In this document: in pieces, positions 11,801-31,900 of the stretch | How positions within the stretch are numbered: position 1 is the stretch's first letter | Layout of the letters: every line of letters begins with the position of its first letter | From: Pelecanus crispus | Lineage: Eukaryota > Chordata > Aves > Pelecaniformes > Pelecanidae | NCBI RefSeq assembly: GCF_030463565.1 | Contig: NC_134660.1 | Span: 911,001-975,000, forward strand | Length of the DNA: 64,000 nt | Reading direction: 5' to 3' | The notes under the pieces: generated by a model | What the model saw: the letters and a program-made list of their open reading frames with translations, nothing else | Told to the model about the DNA's origin: nothing | The model's database searches: none | Position numbers and translations under genes: made by a program

Positions 11801-14800
11801 AATCTTGCTTTCAGTTTTTTCATTGAAAGATATCGATGAGACACAGCAATAGGTTTGAATACAAGGAAGTTCCTAATTCAGTCACAGGTGTTTAACTTTT
11901 GTATATTTAAGGTAGTAGGAAGGGCTTAGACTTTTGAGTGTATATGGTGGTGTACTAGAACTTTCAAGATGGTTTTGCCTAGTAAAAGAAAAATGTTGAG
12001 GTTTATGGCTGTCGTATATAAAGCTAGTTCATAGCCAATAGAAAGCCTTCAGCTTACTGCAAAAGCTGAGGGATTATAATGCTGCTGAATTCTGAAATGG
12101 CAACCTCTTAAACTATTTTCTGTGGAGATAATGCTTGAAAAAATTCCAGATTCACAGTTCTGGAAATCACTGGTTTGAAAGCCTTTGTCCCTCAAACCAG
12201 ATTTCTACATACAGCCAAATAATTCATCTTAAGACATGGAAAAAGCCTGAAGGTTTTTTATCGTAGTTTTTGTGTTTTAGCTGCAGGATATTATATAAGG
12301 CATTTTTCTGGAGTTGGAAATATGGTCTGCTTCATTTTCCATTAGACTGTTAAATACTTACAGGCAAATAGCCAGCTCCATACAGTGAAAATATGTTGCC
12401 TGCTGAGTTAGCGAGATACCTATGATAGATTATTTTAGGAACGGTCAAAAAAAAAAAAAAAACCTGGAAGATGGGACAGTCTAGAGGCTGTACTGCATCT
12501 TCAGGCATTCATATACCACCCCGTCGAAGGTACTGCTGCCCGGACCTTTACTTTGAGAATTGGACAGCATTTATTCACGCTCCAGTCTTTTGTTTCCCTG
12601 CCAAGACTCCCTGCAATACTTTCAGTTACTGCCAATGTTGTTGGTTTTTTATGATGTGCGTGTCAGTTTGCTTAGTTGTACCAAGACTAATCCATTTGAG
12701 ACAGAGATGCCCAAATACGTGGCATAGCTTTAATTTCACCAAAATACAAGCCACAGTGCCACGCACCATTTTATGTCTGATCTTTTATATGAGCGGATGA
12801 CAAAGTGTGTTTCAAGTGAACGTTGAGCTCACAGTGCAGAGAGTTAGGACGGGTTTTTTTTCTGGTTTTCACAGAACAGTTCCAGGAATTGTGTCGTGAA
12901 GGCTGTCCCTGCGTATCCTCTTGCCATGTTACACCATATTTGCAAGGTCTGTGTCAGCTGCACAGAATTGTCCTTCTGATACAGTAGATAGGATTACTCT
13001 TCTTCCTTTGTAGCTCTACTCAGCGTGAACCTATTGCAGATACCATCTCTTGGGTGGGTGTTACAAGCTGTCCCTCGACGTCTAGCAGGTGACAGAATAG
13101 ATCGTTAGTCGCAGTCAGTCTTTTTATTTTGCATTTACATGGGCAAAGGCAGGCTTGAGTACTTACCCATAGAAATGCAAAAACTGTGAGGATGTGCTGA
13201 CTGCGGCTCTGTCTTGAGATAAAACTTACCACTTAAGAACATATTTTCAGTTTTTTGCATATAAAGCAGCTGAGATGCACAAGAAAGGAGTGATTGTACG
13301 ATGGTATAAATAATTCCCTCTTGTGTTATAGTCCTGATTACTATCCGCTGACATGATGTAACTTGTACCAGATGTGTTTTCCCACTAACTGGGAATTGCT
13401 GTGCCTGCGCGCTATTCTGTTTCGTGCACCTGTTCTTCAAACTGTGCAAGTATATTGAAACTTTTCCTTTTCTTGTGCTCTGAAATATTGCTAATGTATC
13501 GCAATGTAGGCGACTGGACCATTTTAATCAAACACTTTGTATTTTCACATTGCAGTCTCTAGTCATTTCTTGCTAACATGCTATTCAGAATTCACATTAC
13601 CTAAGGATTTCAGAGAGCAGAGTTGTAGTGAGAAAGCATTAATGTTTTGTTATTTTTAGGAAATACACTGCATAACTTTGTGCTGGGCAGTATACTTAAA
13701 GCTAAGCTGTATCTGTGCAATGACCATTATATTTTTCTGATGCATTTTCTTGTATTTCTCTGCTGTCTGCTGACTTGAAATTGATTAATGGATAACACTG
13801 ATTAATATTAACAGAAGCTAAGTGAAAAATCACACTCTTATTTACCTCTATGTTTATACTTGCCAGAATGAGACATTCGCTTATCAGCCTTTCAAATACA
13901 TGTGCCAGTTTATCACAGTTCTAATACTTCCTCTGTATCCAAATAATGTGACTAACAGTGTGAAAGCATTAAGGTATAATGGTGCTGCTCTTTTGAAAGG
14001 GTTGAGCTGTGCTGTTGCATTCTGAATTGACATGGGGTTCGGCTGTACTAGAAATTTCTACCTGATGAGTTAACTTTGACCCAGCTTCGGGAAGCAGGCG
14101 CTCCAGTTTTGGCTAGCAATCCGAGTGGTGGCTGGACTGTAGCGCGTCCCAGGTTTGGCATAACGTTGGAGCTGTCTTTAATCAAGCCCCCCAAGCTGCA
14201 GCCGCTGCCTTAGTCCTGTTGCAAGTGTAGTTTCTTCAACAACTACTTGACTACTTTGAAATTGGCGCATTACCTTAAATAATGTAAATTATTTATTTAT
14301 GCACATGGTTGTTTCACCGCTTGTAAACTGCGTGCAATTCTGGTTGCCCCAGGACTTAATGGAGCTGCTGGATTGTAGCTTCCAACCAAAAGAGGTTCAG
14401 GATCCTGAACAACTTCAGATTGTTAATGCATATGCAAAATGGCATTGCCTTTAACTATAACACAGTTATAATTTTTTCTTAACTTCTAGTTTCTCTAACT
14501 GTAGTTTGAGAGAAGTCTTGTTTTATGGAAAAGAAAATTTCAAATTTCAAGGTACTCAAACTTTCTCATTGAACTTGTTTTTTTATATACAGTGGTTTAT
14601 ATACCCTAACGGCAGAGTGGAAAATCTATTCATGCCCTGCAATGCCTCTTGATTGTATCCATTAAAAAGCTGCTGTTAAACTGAGACCTGTCTGCTCTTA
14701 GACTGAAGAATGGAAGAAAAAGAAGTTTTGGGGGTTTCCTTGTGTGAAGTTACAGGTCTTGTGTTGTAAGGGAAGTGTGCAAATTATTTGTGATGCTTGT

Positions 14801-17800
14801 ATAAGGTGTGTGGTGCTTTGGTGCTGCAGTGTTAGCAGTGGCTCAGGTTCCCCCACGTATTAGGTGCTGTGTACTTTTGGAGAAATAATTTTGTCTTGGT
14901 GTCTTGTGAGCTATATTAAGGTTGCGAGCACTACTTACTCTACCAAGTTGGAAGTGAAATCTAGTACAAGTGGCTCATAAACAGAAACAAAGAATATCTC
15001 CTGTGCCGGTCTTGGAAAGGCTGTGTTATAACAAAGAAAGAAAATAATGGATGGCTAATAAATTAATGCGTGTTTAATGTTGGACATTGACTATTGCAAT
15101 CTCTTTTTTCATAGTACTCACTTTTCATGCAAGAAGTAGGTGAGCTGCAGGAAGGACCCAAGGTCTTACCCTTCCCCCTCTTTTTCCTTAGGGTGTGTGC
15201 AGAACTTCTGGGGCAAATGTCGCTGATTTTTGAATTGAGGCACGGGTCTTTTTCTAAAGGAATTTTCTGGTCCTTATGGCTATCTGGGAAGAGTGGGGGG
15301 AACTTCCAGATGTTAACTAAGTAATAAATCGATACAGTGCCGTCTTTGTGTCAGGAGACAAATCACCCTTGTGCTTGCAGTCCTTCTAGACTTGCCAACC
15401 TACAGCAAAGTGAATTAGACCAGCGTCTGTCAATTTTCAGAGCTAATATTGATAACTTTTCTATGGGCAGCAATTAAACCGGTTTTAAAAAAAAAAAAAA
15501 AAAATTAGGCCAGTGTCAGATTGGCCAGGAGCGGCCGGGTCATCGCTGGCTGTGGAGTGCCCTGAAATGCCTCTTGCGTGCTTTTATGGGAGCCACCAGA
15601 AACGTCCAGGCAGGAGGAACGAGCAGCAGCGTACCTCTGTGGCGCTGGCAGCCCGGCGGCGCTAGCAGGCAAACAGCTGTAGGCCACGCCGGGTCAGCAG
15701 CCCACGGGGAGCCTGGATGTGCAGAAATGACTGTGCAACCACCTCACTTACTGCAGAAGCTGGAAGCAGCGGTGTTTTTCTTTGCATCGGTGTCTGCTTC
15801 TGGCGGATCCTTGCCAGAAGTCAAGTCGTACGTCCTTGGCACAGGTCACACGAAAATGTGAGATAGCCAGACTGTGGGGCTGGTCCCTCTCTGAGGGCAA
15901 GCTAAGGACACGTAACGCAAAGTCGTCAGTCTCTGCCCGTGCTGCGCTTGGTCTGTGCTGATTTTGGGGCATCTGTTGAGCCAGAGTTGGGACAGGTAAT
16001 TGTGCTGGCGCGCTCTGCTAGAAGTTGTTCTATTTTTAGTACAGATAATGCGAAGAAATGCGGTTTTTCTTTAGAAGTAGTGAAAGCATTGTACGAAGTG
16101 CTGCTCCCACATACACATGCTTCCTCCACCTACACATTTGTCTGCAAGTTGTTTGTACCTTTTTCTGGGTTTGAGCCTTTAAAATTCATAGGCTTGCAAA
16201 CCTTTCTTGTACGATCTTTGATTGCTAAGCATTGCACGCGCCTCATACGTTCACGCTACGCTTGTAATACAGTTATTCCTCAGTTTTATAGGCTTCTTCA
16301 AAAATTGCTTTGAAACTGTGTATCCTTTTTACATTTTAATCAGAACCTGTATTGCTCCCTTTCGTAGTATGGCTGAAATTCATTCTGCAAGCCCAAGCTG
16401 TTTAGCAGCTTTGAAAAAAAAGTGGATTCACCTTTTAAAAATAAAGGGAAAGATAAAATCACCCAAGTGCTGCTTTCTTACATTTAGAAACTTAAAGAAA
16501 AAAATCTTCTATTGAAATATTTCGGGCAGTATTTAAACTACTGTTGCTCAGAACTGTCAGTAGTCTAGTAGCGTGTTGATGGTATTAAGTGTGTAAGGAG
16601 CGTTTTGCTTTACCAGCTGTTTGACTGTTAAATAGTGTTGTTCGAAAGTTGCGGGTCCCTTGAGGGTAGCAGGCAGTGTATTCAAAGCGAAAGTGGGTTG
16701 CTGATTCTGCAGAGTGAAGTGGTTTTAAGACCAAATAGCTTTGATAACTCAGAATAAGCCCCTTTGTTGTTTTTATTTGAAGTGGTACTGTGTTCATACA
16801 AAGTGGTTTATTATACAGAATATTCCTTAAATGAGCAGGGGTGAACTGATGGCAGGATGTGCAAAGATAGTATTTCGACACTCGGTAGATGGGGGGGTGG
16901 AGGTAAAGCTGCTTTTTCGTGACAAGCTTTTTGCTTTTGCTGGCTATCTAGCAGCAGCATTCTGATAGCCTTCCTGATTTACTCGTGCGACTTGAGAGAT
17001 GCTTAATATGCTGAGGAAATAATCGGGTATCATTTTCTACATGACATAGTGATTTTCTCAGCTTCTGAATAATTCATTAAACTTTGTTAAAGGAAAAGCT
17101 AAACAGTGGGTTTCATCATGCCCGCTGCTTTCCAAGGGCCTTCCCGGGTATAGGGTTGTTAATTTTGGCTCGCAACCACAACCAGTTTATTTCATTATTT
17201 ACTAGTTTTTCCATCTGAATATTGCTTGTGATCACGAGCCGGTGTTAACAGCTCATCTCCACGCGTTCCCTGGCCCGGCTGGGTCTCGGCATTCGTCTTG
17301 GTGCCTCACCGCTGGGGCTGGGAAGCTGGGACCCGGGACCCTGCTGCGGACGGAGCGGGTGTGCAGCAGCCGGGGCAGACCCCACTGCTGCAGTGCTGTG
17401 AGTCTGCCTGCAGGCCGCTCTGTCAGGCATCCTCAGGGTGCTTTTTGAGTGCATTTGGAAATATTGGAGACCTGTTCAAGAATCTTCTTAATTAGCTTCA
17501 AGCTGGTAATCAGACGACTGGTTATTGGTCGGACACTTTCCCCAGCGTGTCACTTCACAAAGATTGCGGGGCAAGGTTTGGTCTTTTTTATTATTCAAAC
17601 CACCGAGACCATTGGTAGGTTCCTCTGTTGAAAGGGGGAAATTTTTGGTGGAAGAGTAAAATAGAAACTGTAGTCTATAAATTGTATCAAAACATGTTCT
17701 GATACAAGTTACTGCATTTGTAGCGTGGAGAGTATTTTAACTCGGTACAATGTGGAAGGAAATTTATCATGGAAATCCATGTCTGTAATACTGCTTTAGG

Positions 17801-19029
17801 TTGGCTGCTTTTTATTGTTGCTCCAAGAATACTACTAATAAAAATGGCCCTGTGGTTCTGCGAAATCCAAGTGTTTTATACCTGTCTGCTGGACTTAGCC
17901 CAAGCTTATAGCCCCGAGGAAATTTTCAGACTCTGGTAGTAAGAATCCGGTTTTCTTCACACTTAGCTGCTCGATCCATCCATTTTCTGTTAGGGCCTTT
18001 CTCTGGCCTCTAGTCATGGGATGTCGCTTAGGCTCTGTCATTAATTCTCCTCGTCTGCACCCTCTAGTTGCAGGCTTAGTTCAGAGTACACTGTTTGGTC
18101 AGGAGTTACAGTGGTATTTCTGACTTGATCTGCACAGCCAAAAATCTTGGCTTGATGTTGCAATACTGTGCTACCAAAATGTAATTGTCCTGGTGAAAAT
18201 AGATGTGAGAGCTTGATTACTTGTATTCATTAGGGATCACGTGGCATTTTTTGCAAGAGGAAGTAACAGTGTCCTGGTCAAATTCCAACTTGGATAACTG
18301 CAAGTGAAATTTAGATGGACAAATGTAATATTGTTTGGCTACTGCATTGGGGAATAAGTAGCTGGGGGAAGGGAGAATGAAACAAAAGAATAAGTGCCTT
18401 AAATCAAGAGGCTGTATGAGGGATCTCTGAGGTGGAAACAAGCAGGGGACACAGTGTTCTTAATCTGATTTAGTGCTGCAAGTCGAAAATGTCTCCATTG
18501 AAATTCTTCATGCATATCTGCATTAATGTAATGTTGTTGGGTATAATGTGTCCTCTTTCTGGGTAAGGATGGGCTCCCTTTGGGAGATACAGAAGGAGAA
18601 GAGGTATTTCTGTGTAGGTATGCACCTTCTTTGATGGAGAGGCGTACGGGAGCAGAGCAGAGTCTCGGGGCCATCAGTGCTCCCGAGAGTCCAGGAGCAA
18701 AACACAGATCAGCATCTTGGCCTAGCGTTGAGGCAGGTGGCGGCGATCTTTGGCGGGTGGAGAATATTCATCTTGAAATGGATAGCATGCCTTGATTTCC
18801 GTATCTCAGGAGTCTAGCCCCAGTTCTGATCCCCACAAAAGGTGCACGTATTTGTACCTAACTGCCAGTTTTGCTTGAGATTGTGCTGTAGGACAGTCCA
18901 CCCCCAGCGGATACAGCTCATAGATAAGATACCCTGTGCTTTACCCCAGCTGTACAAACTCAAAAGAATTTGCGAAGATTTTAGTGGGTTTTTTTTAATT
19001 GACTTTGTTTTCTCTGTTGTCTTTTATAG
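2858..19029 (+). other. ZNF652: ZNF652 intron 1 (about 16 kb), nothing else recognised
   Basis: After about 3.5 kb the composition drops to ordinary AT-richer intronic sequence. It contains A-runs at about 12447-12462 and near 15488-15505, and no reading frame with protein-like features. No tRNA, snRNA or complete transposable element was recognised. A TCATAGAAT tag at about 5039 could be the reversed tail of a very old CR1 copy but is too short to annotate. Confidence 0.5.
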
Positions 19030-19268
19030 GTAAAATGTTCAACGGTTTGTTGGCAACTTTCTTCAGAAGAATAATTACTACTGCTCTGCTCTTGCCGTAA
19101 TACCAGAATTCTGTGACCTACGCATCAGTGCTAAACACCAGCAGAGAATCATATTTTGTTCATTCTGTGTAGATGGAACAGGCATCGGTCTTGAGAGTCC
19201 ATCCTGATGTACAGCTGCTCGCTTGGTTTTCTGGGATTAAAGGTGCTCAATGAATCAGGGCCCCCCAA

Positions 19269-26551
<7,283 letters not shown>

Positions 26552-28997
26552 CATCTTTGCTTCCTGCCAGCTATCTTCCCATTTTATGCACATGGAAACA
26601 TGCCCTCATGGAAGTACAGAGGGTTAATTGGTGAGGATTTTTGTCTTTCTCTTAGACCCAGCAGATGGTCCTAATTTTTCCTTCGAATCAGTTAACAAAC
26701 AAGGAAATCCTGTTTTGGATCAGCAGTGCTCATTTGAACCTGGGAACCGACAGGACTTAAACCCAATTTGCTTGAGTTTTACTGGTGACTTTTATAAATT
26801 TCAGATACTGAGACTTGTGGAATTTTATAATTTCATATCAGCTGATGAGGTATGCTTGCTTTTATATCCTGGACTTCTCCTCAAAGAGGAGATAGGCCTG
26901 GTTTTCTTTGTACTAATCGGAAAGGCTGTGAGATTAATACAGAGCATTAATTGTATCACTGTGTATCGTAATGGATTCTTTTCAGCTTTTGGTGCCGGCT
27001 ATGGAGTGAGCCAGCCACGTATCACAGTATATTTGAGCATTATAAAGAAAGACAAAAAAATTTCTTGTTTGTGTAGCTCTCCTAACACACTCTTTATTTT
27101 ACTACAGAAATTATTTTAGAGTTTTTTGTATAGACCTATTTAGTAGTCTGTTTCTAAAATGAAATGTATTTCAATAAGCGGTGTAATTTTTTCAGTGTAG
27201 CTGGACCTATGTTGTATAATAGATAAATTTTTATAATCATCAAAATGTGATTCTTAAAAGATGCATATAGCTTCTATAGTTAAAGTTATTCTTACAACCA
27301 TACAACTTAAAAGGTGCTTCAGAGAAGAAAGGAACCCAAGAGGTCTCTGGAAAGGTTGCCTCAAAAGTGATGTTGATTTCAGAACTTTACGTAATTTATT
27401 TTAGTAGGGCTTTTTTTTTTTTCCTGCTTTTTTTTTTTTTTTTTAACCTTATGTTTCCCTTTTCACAGTTTCTCTTAAGCTTTTTGGACAAGGACGTTGG
27501 GATGCCATATTCCTGCTCCACAGGTTTTCTTTAGCTCAGCTGGAGTGAGGTATGAGGTGGCTTAGAAAGGGAGCCCCGTACACGTAGGGACCCGCTGGTT
27601 TGGGAATAGAGATTCACAAGAGAATGAGAGAGCGGACAGCCGAGAGGAAATCAAGTATCTCGAGTCAGCAAAGCATCTTTTCTCTTTATGTAGGAGAGCC
27701 GGTTTTAATGGCTTTTCATGGTATGATTTTTAAGTCGGGGATCGTATCAAATGCTGCTCTTCAGATTGCTTTTTGGAATTCCTGGAGTTGTTAGGAGAGG
27801 GGAATTAAGCGAGATCATAAATGTTGTGTTTCTGACTGGTTGACTGTAAGAGTGAGAAGAGAAGTTTGAATGAGACAATGGTGTTTCAGTTGCATTGTTA
27901 AGAAAATGCTGATAGCACTGTATGTACCATGTGAAGCTCTATCCCATAAATGTAATGTGCATAAAATTATGGGATGATTTCTAGGGGTTGTAGTCATACT
28001 TTTGGCAACTCTAAGTTTTACAGTTGTAGGATAGGAAACTTTGAATTGTAGGCATGTCACTGTTTCATAATCCTGGGAGGCAATGAGGGGGAAATGACAA
28101 GTTAGTGCAGGGATGGTGGGCTGGAATGCCAAATGTATCTGTTTTAACCAGTGAGTAGCTGTTATTTTTTCAGGTTTGTATTTCTCTTCAACTAAAACTA
28201 AATATAGCAGCATTATGCAATCTAGGAACTTGTTGCCACCTTCAGTGAGGACAGAGGCCCAAGGCAATGTACTGTAAGTCCTCTTTTCCTTAGAATTCCT
28301 ACTCTTCTGTGCTGCTTTTCAATTTAAATCCCACCAAACTGTACATCCAGAGATCCTCAGAGGCAGATGTCGAACTTACTGTTCTGCTTGGTAATGGACT
28401 GGGGTTTTGTGGCTAATGGGATTACTTTTTTTTTCCAAGATAGCAGAAATGGTGGAAATTCTTCCTAGCATTACTTCCTCAAGGTTAATGCTGTTAAGCA
28501 CTGTGTTTTGAAACACCATGTCCTCTGTCTGTTGAGAATTAGCTCCTTAGTTGATGTTTTTCACCATTTTCTACCACCTAAGCATTAATGTTGGGTTTTT
28601 TTCATGACAAGCATAGGAAACTTTAGGAACCAGAAAGGGCAGTTTTGGCCCAACAAACCTACTCATTTTTGACTGAGCTGCAACCCCTTCCAGCATTTCT
28701 GAAAAATAAAACTGTTTTTTAAATGCTTTCTCTATAATATTTATATACACCCTCTTACCTTCTAGAAGAAAAAGCCAGTTATGAAAGTGAATTTACACTC
28801 ATGATTATGACTGTTGTATTTACTGTGGCTGGTCCGCCCCGGAGGTTCTATGCATTCCATGTCACATTTGCAACCTACGTTTCTGTTGTGCCACTATTTT
28901 ATGGTCAGGCCTGTTATTAAATGATTTTTAAATGCTAAAAAATTCTTGGTAAATCAATTGTATTCCAGTTTTGCAAAATGATTTTCTTCTCAATAAA
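26552..28997 (+). other. ZNF652: Probable ZNF652 3'UTR
   Basis: This follows the stop codon without coding signal. It is AT-rich and holds T-runs near 27410-27444. Candidate AATAAA signals lie at 28705-28710 and 28992-28997, with a further one at 30811-30816, so the true end is uncertain. Mammalian ZNF652 also has a multi-kilobase 3'UTR. Confidence 0.5.
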
Positions 28998-31900
28998 TTT
29001 ACAGTATTAGGCTGCTATTCAGAATCCTAAAATCTGGGACAGTTTTTTTCTATTATTTAGTTCAATAGCAATGATACACCTTGTATTTTTTTCCTTCTGA
29101 GACTTATGAACTTACTTTCTGTGGAAGAAGATTAAACTATCTAACCTGCTTAACAGTCTGTCATAAAGTGACGTGATGTCAACAGATTGTCCTCGTTATC
29201 TGGGATAAGCATATCGAAAGCTGACGTACTGGTCTAAAAGTGTTGCAATGTGATATAAAGTACGAACTTCAGCAAGAAGGGGAAAATGGGTGTTACAAAA
29301 GGCAGGAAATTCAAGGTTGAGATTTGCTGTGGCTTCTCACTTCTGCTTAAATTTGCATTGGCATGCACACCTTTACAGAGTTTGTGCAACCTAAGGAATG
29401 TATTCAAGCGTGTTTACTACTTTCTGCTTATGTTGACAAACTAAGCATAATGTTTTGTATCAGCTTTACTGTATTTAGTAAGTTAAGGGGTTGGTTTGTG
29501 TTGCTAAAATGCTTCCTTCAAGAAGAGCAAAGACAAATTATACCAACTCTGGGTTTGGTTTGAATGTTTCTGGAAAGTGGGACTGAATTCTCCTCTCCCC
29601 CCGCCCCCCTTTGCCTAAGGCAAAGTTTTACTGAATTTTTAACATTGCATTTTTAAGGTGGGGAATTCAACAGAATTAACACACAGTGGGGAGGTCAGCA
29701 TTCTAAGATGGGCAGTTTAAAAGACAGCAGCTTTTCTGGAGAAGTTTAAACTGCTAGTGCACCGGACAGTGCCTTATCCATACTAAAGGCGTTAGCTGTG
29801 TGAGCTTGTTTGTTCAGTGTATTATCTCAGACTAACTTATCTTTCTGGATAAAGGTGTGGTGATTATTTGTTTCGTATTGTCATGCCTGCCTGCCTTATT
29901 GACTCTCCTATTACAAAGCTCAGATACTTTTTTAGATGGCCTAATGTGTATCGCTGCGCAGATCAAAAGTTACTGTCACCTACCTTGTATTCCCAACCAA
30001 ATCTTAAATTATGGACTTCTGAAAGAGTCCTTTAAGCTGAATTTAGGCTTTTATCACTGCAGAATTAGTTCATATCTCAACAGTGCAGTCCATCTGCATT
30101 GTTTTTGTCTTTGCCCTGTTCTGTCTCTTGCACATGTAATAGCTATTTTCAGTTTATTGGAGAGGAGGAGGTAGTGCTCAGGGTATGCAGTTTAAAAGAT
30201 AGTGCTTCCCTTTGACAGTTTTAGTCAGTTTTAGCCAAGTGAGTGACAGACCAAGTTTACCTCTGAGCTGAAAAGATTAGTATTTTTGTAATTTATTTAA
30301 TTTGTTGCCTATTTCTTTGCATTATAATGACCAATGGTGTGACCGTCAGTGGGGTCGAGTACCTTTTTTTTTTTTTAGGACTTTGAGAGAGACGCCATTG
30401 TGCAGGGCTGTTTCTATCCGTGCAAAGATAGTGTTGTGTTGAAACTTTTTGGTTTGATTATTACTTGCAGAGTATGTAGGTAACGTGCCTTTGAGAGTAT
30501 GATAAAACAATATGCAACCTACAGTGAGGCACTCAAGAACACTAATAATGTCAAACTTTTTTCACTCTTGGGACTTGAGCTCAGGGTTGTAAAATGTTTA
30601 AATGGTTATTTTATGGTTTCATATTTTTATTGACTAACAGTATTTTAAAAAAAACCAACATAATGTATAGCTCAACAAGACTTTTTTTACCCACTAGTAA
30701 GGAACATCTCACTTATAAATAGAAGATGGATCAATTTTCTGGTTTTAGTGCTGGTTTTGGTCTTTAAACCTGGGACACGTGGCTACCTGAGAGATGATGG
30801 AGGTGAATTAAATAAACGCTTGCCCATTTTCATGACAAAATGAACTGGCAGTTTTTGCAGCCTATTATGTACTACACTATGATTAAGATATCATAGAATA
30901 TCTCAAGTTGGAAGGGACCCATAAGGATCGTGGAGTCCAACTCCCTACTCCTCGCAGGACCACCTAAAACTGAACCATACGACTAAAAGCGTCGTCCAGA
31001 TGCTCCTTGCACTCTGACAGGCTTGGTGCCGTGACCGCTTCCCTGGGAGCCTGTTCCAGTGACCGACCACCCTCGGTGAAGAACCTTTTCCTAACGTCCA
31101 ATGTGAGTGATCCTTCATGAAAAACATGACTTTATTCTTCTATCTTACCTGCTTCTGAACTTTGAGCTCTACTGTTTTTCAGGAGTGACTATAAAAGTTC
31201 TTCAGATCTCTGTCCTTAGTCTGATGATATTTTTTTAATGGGCATAATTTTTTGGGGGGAGGGGGGGGGCGTTGGTTGGCAGAATACATACTGCTGAGCA
31301 GAAGACTCATGTAGAGTTTGAGCTTGGATGTGATCTTCTGCATCCTGGTTAGAAAAGTGTAGAACAGAGATATGTGTACTTGTTAGAACCAATAGCCACA
31401 TGTCTTTGAAGGTTGGTATTTTTATGTTAAAGACAGTGAGACTGGCAGTGCACATTCTACTGAGTAATTATAGATAACCTTATCATGCACTACTTTAACA
31501 GTTTGGAATTGCCATTTGACTTTTCAGAAATGAACATCATTAGCTACAACCTCATCAGGTCGGAACTGATAAATACCATACCTCTCTAGACTGTATAGTA
31601 AATCCTCAAGTATTTCAAAAGTAGAAGAAAGGTACATTGAAAATTAATGACTATAAGATGGTTTCACTCTTTTACAGTTTAAATTTGAAAGCAGAAGTGT
31701 CACTGTGCAAGTTTTGACGTGGGCATTAAGATTTAAACAGCGTTTCATAGCGCATCACTTGCCAGCTTCATCAAATGAATTTGCTTTGTACCATAATAGT
31801 TATTTTATTCGTATCTTGAAAACATTTTTGTAATATTTCACCATTTGTTTTCTTTTGTAGAATCCTCTTTCCTATGAATTCACAGGGAGTGTTCTCTTCA

